From: Paraphaeosphaeria minitans
Lineage: Eukaryota; Ascomycota; Dothideomycetes; Pleosporales; Didymosphaeriaceae
Length of the DNA stretch: 64,000 bases
Direction of reading: 5' to 3'
Assembly (NCBI GenBank): GCA_015832175.1
Contig: WJXW01000015.1
Coordinates: forward strand, 992,001-1,056,000
Shown here: one piece after another, positions 32,928 through 42,468 of the stretch
Layout of the letters: every line of letters starts with the position of its first letter
Numbering within the stretch: position 1 is the stretch's first letter
The notes under the pieces: generated by a model
Databases searched by the model: none
What the model was told of the DNA's origin: nothing
What the model saw: only the letters and a program-made list of their open reading frames with translations
Made by a program: the position numbers and the translations under genes

Positions 32928-33801
32928 ATGGCGTTCTTAGCTACTCAGCGACAGACGCCCCCACTTGCAATGCCCGGACACTCAGAAAGATCTGAAAACA
33001 TGGCAAACGCTTCCAATGCATCAGGCCCTACGGCCGTCCAGCCCGAGTTGGAGGCAAACACCATCGAAACAAGGCTGTTACGAATGCAGAAGAACATCGC
33101 AGACGTACGAAGGTCACTGCAGCACCTTTATCTCCGTCAACGGTACAGATGTCACTGCTCGTGTGGAAAACCGTGCTGAGAAATGCAGAGAGAACAATTT
33201 CCGCGCAGCACAACGGGATGCAGAGCTCATGGAGCTCATCAAGATGCAAGCACCGGGCGATGAGCCGCTTCAGCGGGTACGTAATTTCCTAATCAAAAAG
33301 AAAACCTGTACTAACGCATGCTCGCAGCTGGCGTCGCGCAATGTGGTGAATGCGGGTGTTGCGGCCGAGCTCTCGATTCAACGAACCGTGCTACCTTCGG
33401 TCGAAGAGGAAGTTCAAGATCGAGAGGATGAATTGCCTGCAGGTAGCCCGGCTCATACATCTTCTGCCGGCGAGTCTGGAGATGAGGTAGAGACTTATGA
33501 GCCGCCAGACGTAGTCGCCGTCCACTTTGAGGTACCTGCGACTGGGAAAAAGGCCGTTGGGTATACCGTGGGTACACATACCGCTCGCCACGGCCAGCCT
33601 GGAAGCCGCAGTCCACCGCCCAACACGGATGCCACACAGTACGCGCCACTTGAGACGCATAAACCGTGCAACGAGCCCGAGACCGACGACGAACGTAAGG
33701 CGGGTGATGCGAGCGTTCCGGATGACGAAGCCATGATGCAGATGCGGAAGCGGCAGAGAACAGCGAATATCATTCGCCAAGCGTACCACGTAGCTCAGTA
33801 A
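32928..33801 (+). CDS. Hypothetical coiled-coil protein, possible frame break
   Basis: ATG 32928 opens a frame encoding ANTIETRLLRMQKNIADVRRSL. The neighbouring frame then continues the coiled-coil-like reading VENRAEKCRENNFRAAQRDA from about 33140. No GT..AG pair explains the change, so a one-base shift near 33130-33140 is likely. A textbook intron follows at 33277-33327 (GTACGT, TACTAAC, CAG, 51 bp). The second half is acidic and disordered and ends with a basic cluster (RKRQRTANIIRQ). The function is unknown. It lies next to TE2 but is outside its terminal repeats. Confidence 0.45.
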
Positions 33802-34183
33802 TTGTGTTACTTTGCAATCCCGAGAATGGGATGATCAAATCGGACTATGAAAAGGCACTTATGTATCGAGGACGGATGTTTTGACATGAGTATGTGTCCA
33901 TGGCCAATTTGATGGATGTTGCCGGCATGATACCTTCAATCGTATACAGGAGATTCTTTCAGAGTGTACTGGCTGTCTGATACTGTCTAATATCAGGTTG
34001 GACTATGATTTGATGTTAGCTATGAATTGCCTGTGTACTTAAGCACACAGCGGGAAGCAGGGGGACCGGGTGTGAGACTCAGCTCGAAAAAGGTGCCGTT
34101 CGTTGCACGTATCTGCCTAAGCCGATACAAGCTCTAACTTAGCCGCTCGTTGCTCTGGTGCCGTCCACTGACACTATCGGTGC
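33802..34183. other. Intergenic stretch before TE2
   Basis: No ORF of note. It ends at the TE2 left inverted repeat. Confidence 0.5.
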
Positions 34184-34211
34184 TTCTCAAAATACCGTCC
34201 CGCCCCACTTC
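34184..34211 (+). repeat. TE2 left terminal inverted repeat
   Basis: These 28 bases, beginning TTCTCAAAATACCG, are perfectly complementary to 40472-40499. Confidence 0.85.
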
Positions 34212-34267
34212 AGTCAGCCGAGGTGGCCCCGGCTTCCCGGAAAATATTTCCTAACACCCAATTTGTT

Positions 34268-34280
34268 AGTAAAACAATGA
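34268..34280. repeat. Target-site duplication of nested LINE, left copy
   Basis: AGTAAAACAATGA, repeated exactly at 37270-37282 on the other side of the LINE. Confidence 0.85.
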
Positions 34281-36981
34281 CGATGCAGCACGACGGCAGA
34301 GGAAGGCACACTGGGACGACTTCCTGACCGACGACGCAAACATCTGGAAAGCGGCGAAGTACCTAAACCCAGATGCTAACACCAGGTTCGACAAAGTGCC
34401 TCAGCTAGTCAGAAACGACTGCACGACAACGAAAAGCAAGCCGGAACAAGCAAAAGAGCTTTTGTCGGCCTTCTTTCCCCCACTGCCCGCGGTAATCGAG
34501 GAGGAAAACGGAGGACGCAGAGGAAGAAGAATCACCTTCACGCCCCGCTTATCTCTGGAGGAGATCGAGCGGTGTATCTTTGCAGCTAAACCGTGGAAAG
34601 CGCCAGGCGACGACGGACTCCCGGCCATAGTGTGGAAGCAAATATGGCCAGTAGTGAAGGAGAGGGTGCTCACCCTCTTCCAGACCTCGCTTGATGAGGG
34701 TAAACTGCCCAGCCAATGGAGAAATGCGAGAATCATACCCCTCAAGAAGCCAGGCAAGGGAGATTACACAACAGCAAAAGCGTGGAGGCCGATTTCCCTA
34801 CTATCAACCCTGGGCAAGGTGCTGGAAGCGGTGGTGGCAGAGAGAATATCGTACCTAGCAGAACGACACAGACTCCTCCCGACAAACCACTTTGGGGGTA
34901 GAAAGAAACGCTCAACAGAACAAGCGCTGGTACTGCTCCAAGAGCATATATACAACGCCTGGAGATCTAGAAAGGTGGTGAGCCTGATCAGCTCTGATGT
35001 CAAAGGTGCATACAATGGCGTATGTAAGGACAGGCTGATGCAAAGACTAGAAGCCAGGAGCGTCCCACCCACCCTGGTGCGGTGGATCGACGCCTTCTGC
35101 TCGGAGCGAACGGCTACGATCTCAGTAAATGGCTACACGTCGGAGCAGCAATCGCTACCACAGACGGGCCTCCCGCAAGGATCACCGCTCTCGCCAATCC
35201 TGTTTCTGTTCTTCAACGCAGACCTGGTGCAACGGAAGATCGACGCCAATGGGGGAGCGATTGCGTTCATATATGACTACAGTGCATGGACCGTGGGGCC
35301 ATCGGCAGACGCCAATTACGACAGTCTCCGAACCATCATCAGGGAAGCCGAGGGATGGGAGAGCCGGAGCGGGGCCACGTTCGAGGGCGAAAAGACCATG
35401 TTGATCCACTTCACCCGGAACAAAGCACTGACGAGCACAGCCCCGATATCCATCAAGGGCCAAACCGTAACGCCGACCACCGAGGCCAAGCTTCTGGGAG
35501 TCGTTATGGATGCAGAACTCCGCTACAAACAACACATAGCCAGAGCAGCGACAAGAGGTCTTCGGGCAGCCATGGCACTGAGTCGGCTACGCACGGTCTC
35601 TCCATCGACAGCACGACAGCTCTTCAACGCAACGGTGGCGCCAGCAATGGACTATGCGTCAAATGTTTGGATGCACGCATGCGGGCGGCTACCTACGGCC
35701 GCCATCAACAGAGCGCAGAAGATTGGGGCGCAAGCCATCATTGGCTGTTTCCGGACGGTAGCCACAGCGGTGGCGGAGGCAGAGGCGCACGTTCAACCGA
35801 TAAACGAACGACACACGCTGAGGGCAATCAAGTTCTGGTTCGACATCCACACCCTACCAGAATCGAACCCGCTCGCAAGGATCAAGACCAAGACGTTCCG
35901 AAGATACAACTCACCTTTGCAAAAGACAGCACAACGGCTCCAAGAGACGGACGCGAAGAGGATCGAGACCATCATCCCATACATAGTAAGCCCGTGGAAC
36001 TCGCGCATAGCCGCAGTCATCAAAGCGGACAGCACAGAAGCCGCAGAAGCCGCAGATCGCGATCAAGGCATTCGGATTGCCACCAGCACCTCAGCGAGAA
36101 ACGGCCTGGTCGGCTGTGGAGGAGCAATAGAAGACACAAATGAGGCCAGCAGAGAACCTGTCACCTTCTCCATGACCCTGGGGCCGAGAACAGAACAGAA
36201 CCCATACACCGCGGAATTGGCAGCAATACTAGAAGGGCTGAAACGCCTGCCGCCAGAGTTAGCGGCACGGAAGATCATCATATTGGCCAGTAACCAAGCC
36301 GCGCTGCTAGCGATTGGCCATCCTCGAAGGCAGTCAGGACAGGACACGATCGGACACATTTATGACACCGTGCGCATGCTAGCGGTAAGACAGAACCGAG
36401 TGGAGATGATATGGATCCCAGCTGGGCGCGATATTGACCTGGGCCAAAAGGCCAAGGCAGAAGCGAAGAAAGCTACAAAGGATGGTAGCGCATTCGATAC
36501 ACGTCCAAAAGCCAAATCGACAGCGGTGAATGCCGAGATAACGAAACAGAACAAATACAGATCGCTACCAAACGGGGTCGGAGAGTACTCGAGAAAGTTG
36601 GACGCAGCGTTCCCTGGAAGGCATACTCAAGGGCTGTACGATATGTTGGACCGGCGAGGAGCCAGGGTGCTAGCGCAGCTACGCACAGGGATGGCGCGGC
36701 TGAACGGATATCTGCATCAGATCGGGGCAGCAAAATCAGACTTATGTGACTGTGGCGCGGCAAGGGAGACAGTCAAGCACTTCCTCTTCCGCTGTTCGAA
36801 ATGGAATGCTCAGCGCACAGAGATGCTACAGCAGGCAGGCGAAAGGTGGGGGAACCTCTCGTTCTCACTGGGGGGTAAAGCAATGTCGGATGGAGTGGGA
36901 TGGACGCCGGAGATGGAGGCCGTACGGGCGACTATTCGGTTCGCCATCAGCACAGGAAGATTGGAGAAGGATATAACCTAA
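34281..36981 (+). pseudogene. LINE ORF2 fragment: reverse transcriptase and RNase H, catalytic residues lost
   Basis: The frame is open from the insertion point to the stop at 36979-36981. The endonuclease domain is missing. The RT core is recognisable: APGDDGLPAIVWKQIW, AWRPISLLSTLGKVLEAVV, GLPQGSPLSPILFLF. However, the catalytic box reads FIYDYSAW where the intact element has FVDDYTAW, so the first catalytic Asp is Tyr. In the RNase H region the first Asp (VDAS in the intact copy) is replaced (ATST), and ASDN is ASNQ. The C-terminal Cys motif CDCGAARETVKHFLFRC is kept. The protein is therefore very unlikely to be active, despite an uninterrupted frame. Confidence 0.88.
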
Positions 36982-37269
36982 AGAAGAACAGCAGGCACCA
37001 AAACGACAGAGTCTGTGTGGCAGCAAGTTCTGCTTCAATCGCCGGGTTAAGGACAATGAACACTTAGAGAAAAGGCTCTGAGAAGACTTGCGACAAAATT
37101 AACACGCACAGGCACAGGAGACTATTAGCAAGGGATGGCAGCGCAGAAACAGGGTACTAGTAAGGGCTTTGAGGAGTTTATGGGATATCAGAAGGCTAGG
37201 ATCACGTGATAATTGTACTAGTGCCCTTTAGGCTTAATGCCGGGCGGAATGAAACTCTCACTCTCACTC
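34281..37269 (+). mobile_element. 5'-truncated LINE nested in TE2
   Basis: The 2989-bp insertion is flanked by a 13-bp target duplication. It begins in the middle of ORF2, at a point matching DAARKQRKTHW of the intact LINE at 42365, and ends in a short (CTCTCA)n-like tail (about 37254-37269). Truncation at the 5' end, a simple tail and a target duplication are what incomplete target-primed reverse transcription produces. It belongs to the same broad Tad/I-like group as the full LINE but is diverged from it. Confidence 0.88.
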
Positions 37270-37282
37270 AGTAAAACAATGA
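37270..37282. repeat. Target-site duplication of nested LINE, right copy
   Basis: Exact repeat of 34268-34280. Interior TE2 sequence resumes after it. Confidence 0.85.
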
Positions 37283-37319
37283 TTACTGTGAACATTCACC
37301 CTGTATCAATAACTGTATT

Positions 37320-38865
37320 ATGCCGCTGCGTAGTCAACGTAAGCGTACAGCTACCCAGCCATTTGATGGAGGTGAAAATCCTCCAAAACGTGCGCGCCGA
37401 GCGCCTGCAGCAGCTGCCAGAGGTGCCAAGTTACGGAGAAAAGTATCCAACAAGGATCCTCCTCCGCCAGAGGGCAACGTTGTTGACCCTAATCGCGAGA
37501 TCGAGCCTCCGTCTGCGCAGCTACTGCCAGCAATTGTATTATCCAGTGATCTACCCAGTGACCCGCCTAGTGACCCGCCCAGTGGAGGTGTATCTGATCC
37601 AATTAGTGGCCCTATACAGGAAGAAACTCAGCAAGAGGAGCCAAAATCAGCTACTGGGGTACCTGATGTAGAGTCGTCGTACGCTAGTTGTCGCTGGCAG
37701 GCCTTCGTGGGTCCTAAAAAGGAGCTCTATAAGCCAAAATTTAATGCGGAGTTTGATCTAGATCGCTGCTACGCAGGTCAGCTTTGGGCATGGGTAGATG
37801 AGGTTGTTTAAGACTTAGCTATGGAGACAACTCCGCCGCAGAAAGTGATTATTAGGGACGTTTCCGCCTGCGCGTATAAGCCAAAGACCCCAGAGAAGCA
37901 GAAGCTGCGGCAATCGCTTAAGCGTGGAGAAGGTGCCGGCTTCATGCAGGTTATCGAGTACGCGCAGCACCTGAAGGAGTCCTTGATCGACGCCACGTAT
38001 GTGGACTTTGAGGCGACGCTTGGTACTGAGTCTGTAGAGGTGATCAGTCCTATAGGCCAACAACGTAGCAGAGGCTCCTCTAGCTCCCAAGGCCAGGTTC
38101 GACTTACTGTAACACAAAGGCAGCTGCAAGAGCTGCCAGAGATCCTAGCTGGCCATGCTGTTGCTGACGGGCCCTCGATCGCTATCCGTGATAAATGGAG
38201 GTGCCAAGATACCCACTTGTGGCAACTACCCGTATGTGTGCTGGATCCAACGTACAGCTGGCCAGCCCGATCGATTTGAGAACCATTACCCGATAAGCAG
38301 CAATATTGTGGCCATGTGGGCGCGCAACGTCACCCTCGGGAAGTGCAGCGTCAACGAGCCAGACGATATCATACGTGTAGCTCTGCGTACGTCCAGAGAG
38401 CTGGCGGCGAAGGAGAAGGCGAAGGAGAAGGCGAAGGAGAAGGCGCAACAGAGCTCTACGCCTGCCTTTACAGCAGATAGCTTTATGAGCGCGATCGCTG
38501 CCAGCGCGCTATCTATTAGTTAGTTAGCACAAAGTCAACTGCTTGCACAGCAGGCACCTGTACCTGTAGCGCCTGCTGTAAGCTCTGTAAGTACTCCAAG
38601 CGTGCCAGTGTTAGGGTGGAGAGATCTAACGTACGAGAACAACATCGAGCTTTCCTATTAGACTCGGTACTTCTTTGACTGGTGGATAGATTAGGCAATG
38701 GCTGTACAAGTGCCAGATATCAAGAGAGTACTTACAGAGGTTGTTAAGGGCGGGCAGATCGATCTGAACATGCTTATGGATGGATCTAACGCAGGTATGC
38801 CGTACAACGTTTGGAGAGAGGATTTCGAGCTGCCAGTCCCACTGCTTCTTTCAGTGGCGATCTAG
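37320..38865 (+). pseudogene. TE2 accessory protein, decayed relative of the TE1 accessory protein
   Basis: ATG 37320 starts a basic, Pro-rich N-terminus (SQRKRTATQPFDGGENPPKR). LWAWVDEVV follows, then a Cys motif, DKWRCQD...CGNYPYVCWIQR, followed by FENHYPISSNIVAMWARNV. A Lys/Glu repeat (about 38400-38445) and then RYFFDWWID complete it. Order and motifs match the TE1 protein: WRC, C.N, C, HY.I, M..WA, FF.W. The reading is broken by TAA (37809), a one-base shift near 38200-38225, and TAG at 38521, 38659 and 38692. All four stops can come from CAA or CAG. TE2 therefore lacks a working accessory protein. Confidence 0.75.
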
Positions 38866-39373
38866 GTATACAGGACTTTCTGAGAGCGATCAGGAGGACT
38901 GCAGAAAGTTGCAGCGGCGAGATAATAAGTGGAAACGGCGACTGAGAGCTGCCCGAGTAGAGGATAGAGATAGCGAGAGGCAATCGAGCGAGAGGTGATC
39001 GAGTAGAGGGCGTAGAGGTGTTTTTTTGACGCATAGGGCACGGGCCATATCCTATAGATATCGCCTAAGCTGATCACCTTATTTGTATGATCAAACACCA
39101 ACTTTTCCGCCTTGTCTACTCACCGTACACCTTACCCTCTGCAACTCTACCACCACGCCAGCTACACTAAAACGGACAACAGCAATTAATTCAGTAGCCT
39201 TAGATTACCCTTGCACCACTGTAAGATTACTGTATTTACGTTGTGGCAGGTGCTAGATTTCTAATCTCCAAAACTAACTCTAACAGAACAAATCCAATTG
39301 TGTACTACTAACAATAGTACAAAACCACTCCAGCGAACACTAAATATGTACTATTGACGATAGTATAATATCT
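38866..39373. other. TE2 central region between converging genes
   Basis: AT-rich sequence between the end of the accessory relic and the transposase stop. No further gene. Confidence 0.5.
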
Positions 39374-40363
39374 CTACGGCGCCCACCCACAGTACCTGAA
39401 GAAGTTACCCGCAGAGCTCCCGTAGCATACGCTTAATACAGCTTCCTCCAGAAAATACTCAAATCTATCATACGCCTCAGCGCCCCGGTAATGCCGCCGG
39501 ATCCAGGTCTTTAACGCCTTGAAGGTCTGCTCAACCGGATTCATATCAGGTGAGTACGGAGGCAGAAACTCCATAATTACGCCTGCCTCTGCGCACAGGT
39601 TGGCCAGCCTCACTGATCGATGGATAGACGCGTTATCGAGGACTATTACGGAGCGTTTTCCTGGCCAAGGACTGCAGTGTGGGAGTACCTGATTGGCAAC
39701 AAAGTCCTCCATCAGCTCCGCTGTGATTGCTCCCTGATAGATCATGTGGGCGACGTATCCGTCGACGTCCATGGCTGGCAGTAAGCTCCACCTCTCTGAG
39801 CGCTTGGCTGAGTAGCGCACGTCGCAGGCCGTATTGACCTCGCTCCAGCCATACTTTCGATCCCCTGTACGCTCGTTGCAAGCGCTCTCGTCAAGGCAGA
39901 CAATCTGATGAGGTCGATAGATTTGTTCGCACCGCGCTCGAAAGGCTCGACGGAGGCCCTCATGACGCTCCGTGGCTGCCTTTGAGGCTGCCTTCTTACT
40001 CCACCGCATGGCTTCAAGCTCTCTATCCAGAGTAGCAACGGATATCTTGACGTCGTACTCATCGTACAAGAAGTCCTGCATCTCATCCAGGTAGGCTGTT
40101 GGCTTGCCACGCAGCATCTCTAGCAGCGCGTCTCTATGGCATTGCTTGAGCACAGGCGGTCTGCCACGACGTACGTATCTTGGCCCGATTGGCTCACCAA
40201 AGGCCTTCAGGTTGAGCCTGTATTTTCGTACTGTTTTTGGATCCACGCCGAGCTCCCGATGGATTTCTTCATTGTTTTTCCCATCATTAACGCGGTCCAC
40301 AATGGCCTGGATAAGCGATGGCTGTATACGATACCCGGTGGGTCTCCCTGGATCCTGCGGCAT
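39374..40363 (-). CDS. TE2 transposase, DD34E Tc1/mariner (IS630-like), intact
   Basis: The 329-residue ORF begins MPQDPGRPTGYRI and is uninterrupted. Residues about 15-60 form a helix-turn-helix (SLIQAIVDRVNDGKNNEEIH, DPKTVRKYRL). A second DNA-binding part (RGRPPVLKQCHRDALLEML...ISVATLDRELEAM) follows. The catalytic triad is in VCLDESACNERTG, VIVLDNASIH and PPYSPDMNPVEQTF, with 34 residues between the second Asp and the Glu. The gene reads inward from the right inverted repeat and converges on the accessory relic. Upstream, the ATG context (AATAATGCCGC) resembles that of the accessory gene at the other end. Confidence 0.92.
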   Translation of the reverse strand: MPQDPGRPTGYRIQPSLIQAIVDRVNDGKNNEEIHRELGVDPKTVRKYRLNLKAFGEPIGPRYVRRGRPPVLKQCHRDALLEMLRGKPTAYLDEMQDFLYDEYDVKISVATLDRELEAMRWSKKAASKAATERHEGLRRAFRARCEQIYRPHQIVCLDESACNERTGDRKYGWSEVNTACDVRYSAKRSERWSLLPAMDVDGYVAHMIYQGAITAELMEDFVANQVLPHCSPWPGKRSVIVLDNASIHRSVRLANLCAEAGVIMEFLPPYSPDMNPVEQTFKALKTWIRRHYRGAEAYDRFEYFLEEAVLSVCYGSSAGNFFRYCGWAP

Positions 40364-40471
40364 TATTTACCTAGGGTAAATGTTCTCTGTAAGCATTTTA
40401 TTGCTCCTAAAACAGGTGCACAAAAATATTCGTGAGGAATCGATTACTAAGTGCTGACAGAAAATCCGCGC

Positions 40472-40499
40472 GAAGTGGGGCGGGACGGTATTTTGAGAA
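40472..40499 (-). repeat. TE2 right terminal inverted repeat
   Basis: Perfect complement of 34184-34211. Confidence 0.85.
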
Positions 40500-40535
40500 C
40501 GACAATAGAAGATGTTCAATACCGACATGTAACGC

Positions 40536-41646
40536 GAAAAACACGACAAACAGCGAGAATTCAATTCCTGGATTATCCATCACAACAGCATCGAAACATC
40601 TCTGCTAGCGGCCGCAATCGTCTCTATAGGCCAAAGCGCATCCCTCTGCGTTATGGTACCTGTAGAAACATGGTTGCGGCCGCGGCAGTCACGAAAGCAA
40701 AATTTGCGAGCAGGCTACGCAACATGACACACCCATTGACGGCAGCAATAACCATCTAGCCACGATGCCGCATCACGAAAGCGACGACGGAGCCCAAACC
40801 TCGTACAGCCACAACACACACAATTTCTGGTGGGCTTCCTGATCAGCCCGCCACTCGACATCGTTTGCGACGTCCCGCATCGACGGCCCTCCGGATTGAA
40901 CGACATCAACGCTCACGCAAATCGCCTCACAGACACCCGGCATGCTACTATAGATGCCACACAATACACAGTCACAGACAGCCTCGTCCACTGTCGCCCC
41001 CATGTCGAAGGAGTGGTGCCCCTTCCGACATACCCGACAAGGTCTGAGGCGAGTCGCGATAGCGTTGCATGGCTACTAGACCCAAGAGCACGAAGGAGCG
41101 GAGCCTCGCTCTCGGGAAGCTGCATCGCAGCTGGTGCGTTGGCGCTGCCGCCAATGGCAGGTCACAACACAACACACGGCCACATAGGAACCTAGTGAGA
41201 GGCAGCAAGAAGATGGGAGAAACAAGAACACAGAACAAATGCAAGCCCTGAGGGTCAAGGGCAGGTACAGCAACATGAAGCCGAACACTGGGGGGAGACT
41301 GTAGGTACGCAGATACGACAAACGAGGCCGACGCCTCTACGACGCCTCAATACAACGGCAACGAAAAAGAGTTTTTTTACCGCACGAAAACAGAGACAAT
41401 ACATTTGAAGTCAAACACACAGACACAGATACGTCACTTCTCATGACGGCATGTACGTAGTCGTAGATAGAAGCCAGACCACAAGCGGAGGCGAGGGAAC
41501 AGCTGGCTGTACTTTCAGTACGGTGAAGTGGGGCATGTCGATTCCTTTCGGCAGCGCGTCGGCTGTTTGCCAAACCTCTGCATCCGGGCATAGCTGCACG
41601 AAACCGCGGCTGAAACCGAGTAGGATTCAATCAATCAATCAATCAA
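40536..41646 (+). mobile_element. 1.1-kb repeat, copy 2, tail at the right end
   Basis: It is inverted relative to copy 1 (18141-19251) and nearly identical. On this strand it ends in (AATC)5. The ORFs inside are the same on both copies but show no recognised protein motif, so the element is probably non-coding and mobilised in trans. Its head lies 36 bp from the TE2 end. The sequence after the tail (TTCTTGACCAAG) is the reverse complement of that bordering the head of copy 1. Confidence 0.8.
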
Positions 41647-41789
41647 TCTTCTTGACCAAGTGGTTTGTCTCTGTGCTCTAGGATCCCGTCCAACAGTCCT
41701 GGGACCGCGTCGGGATCATACGCGCGCAGTGCAGTGTTAAGGTCGACGACCATCGGAGGCGTCTTTGCATTCGTATCCGGTACGTCCAT
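41647..41789 (-). pseudogene. Displaced 5' end of the O-methyltransferase gene
   Basis: On the minus strand an ATG at 41789 opens a frame reading VVDLNTALRAYDPDA and LLDGILEHRDKPLGQE, directly up to the repeat tail. The last bases (CTTGGTCAAGAAG in minus sense) are the same as those bordering copy 1 of the repeat at 19254-19266, where the reading continues (LGQEENIY) toward the O-methyltransferase. The stretch is therefore best explained as the beginning of that gene, separated from the rest by repeat insertion and inversion. Confidence 0.6.
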
Positions 41790-42364
41790 CTGTGGCGGCG
41801 TGGATGACCTGACGGACACTGGGGGTACTTGTAGTCAGGAACCGAGGCCTATTCGCATGACGTCTAGCTGCGTAGGACAGGGGCGATAACGTTGTTGTAC
41901 AGGCTTTAGCCGAACTGTAGGCTAGAGTGAGATTTGGAGACTCGACAAAGATGAGCGCTGCGTGGTCGGTGACGCAATGGTCATTCGAAGAGTAGGATTA
42001 CTGCATCTGAGATGAGGCGACAGCGGTCGGTAAGCACCATGGCCTGTGCACGGCCTACTAACAGCCAGCTAAAGATAGAACATCAGCTTCTATCCAGATG
42101 CTCGCTTTCGAGGGTTACTTGGAACGGTGCGAATGTTGCTTGTTCAGGCCAGCGCCCGAGTGATGCATCCATGCAGGCCAGCTGATGTATCGTTCTTATT
42201 CATCGCCCTAGGGTTCGCTTCGGGCACCGGCAGGCTGGTGACGTTCGTGTAAGGAGGCTTGTGTCGAGATTAATTTCAGTAGTAAGCAGTATACTAGCTG
42301 AGCAGCTAGGCAATCTAAGATTGGGTCATCCGTATGGCGTACGAGTAGCGACTGAACAAAAGCC
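41790..42364. other. Stretch upstream of the displaced OMT fragment
   Basis: Probably the original OMT promoter region, minus strand. No other ORF is supported. It ends with the left target duplication of the full-length LINE. Confidence 0.4.
42355..42364. repeat. Target-site duplication of full-length LINE, left copy
   Basis: AACAAAAGCC, repeated at 48033-48042 directly after the LINE tail. Confidence 0.65.
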
Positions 42365-42468
42365 GGAGATTGGACCTATCGTGCATGGCGAACCAACGGA
42401 CTGATCAGCAATTTGCTCATTGATCCTTCGCTCGATAATCCAGACGACAGACGGGAGTCCTACGACCG

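Larger units (their letters stand above)
34184..40499. mobile_element. TE2: second two-gene Tc1/mariner-type transposon, with a nested LINE
   Basis: Perfect 28-bp terminal inverted repeats lie at 34184-34211 and 40472-40499. Without the LINE (34281-37269 plus one 13-bp duplication) the element is about 3.3 kb. It encodes a DD34E transposase (minus) and a decayed accessory protein (plus) that converge, the same plan as TE1. The exact ends are uncertain because TA occurs inside the repeat and not at its outer edge. Inside each end the leader sequences are also similar (GAACATT.ACCCT) and both genes start ATGCCGC. Confidence 0.82.

Noticed and set aside
35286..36143. Second open frame within the nested LINE
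   Set aside because: It is an off-frame shadow of ORF2 caused by biased base composition. ORF2 carries the RT motifs.
40555..40690. EcoRI, NotI and KpnI-like sites clustered in the 1.1-kb repeat, suggesting vector sequence
   Set aside because: The repeat occurs twice with identical natural-looking ends and a tandem tail, and no vector gene or polylinker is present. The sites are probably coincidence.
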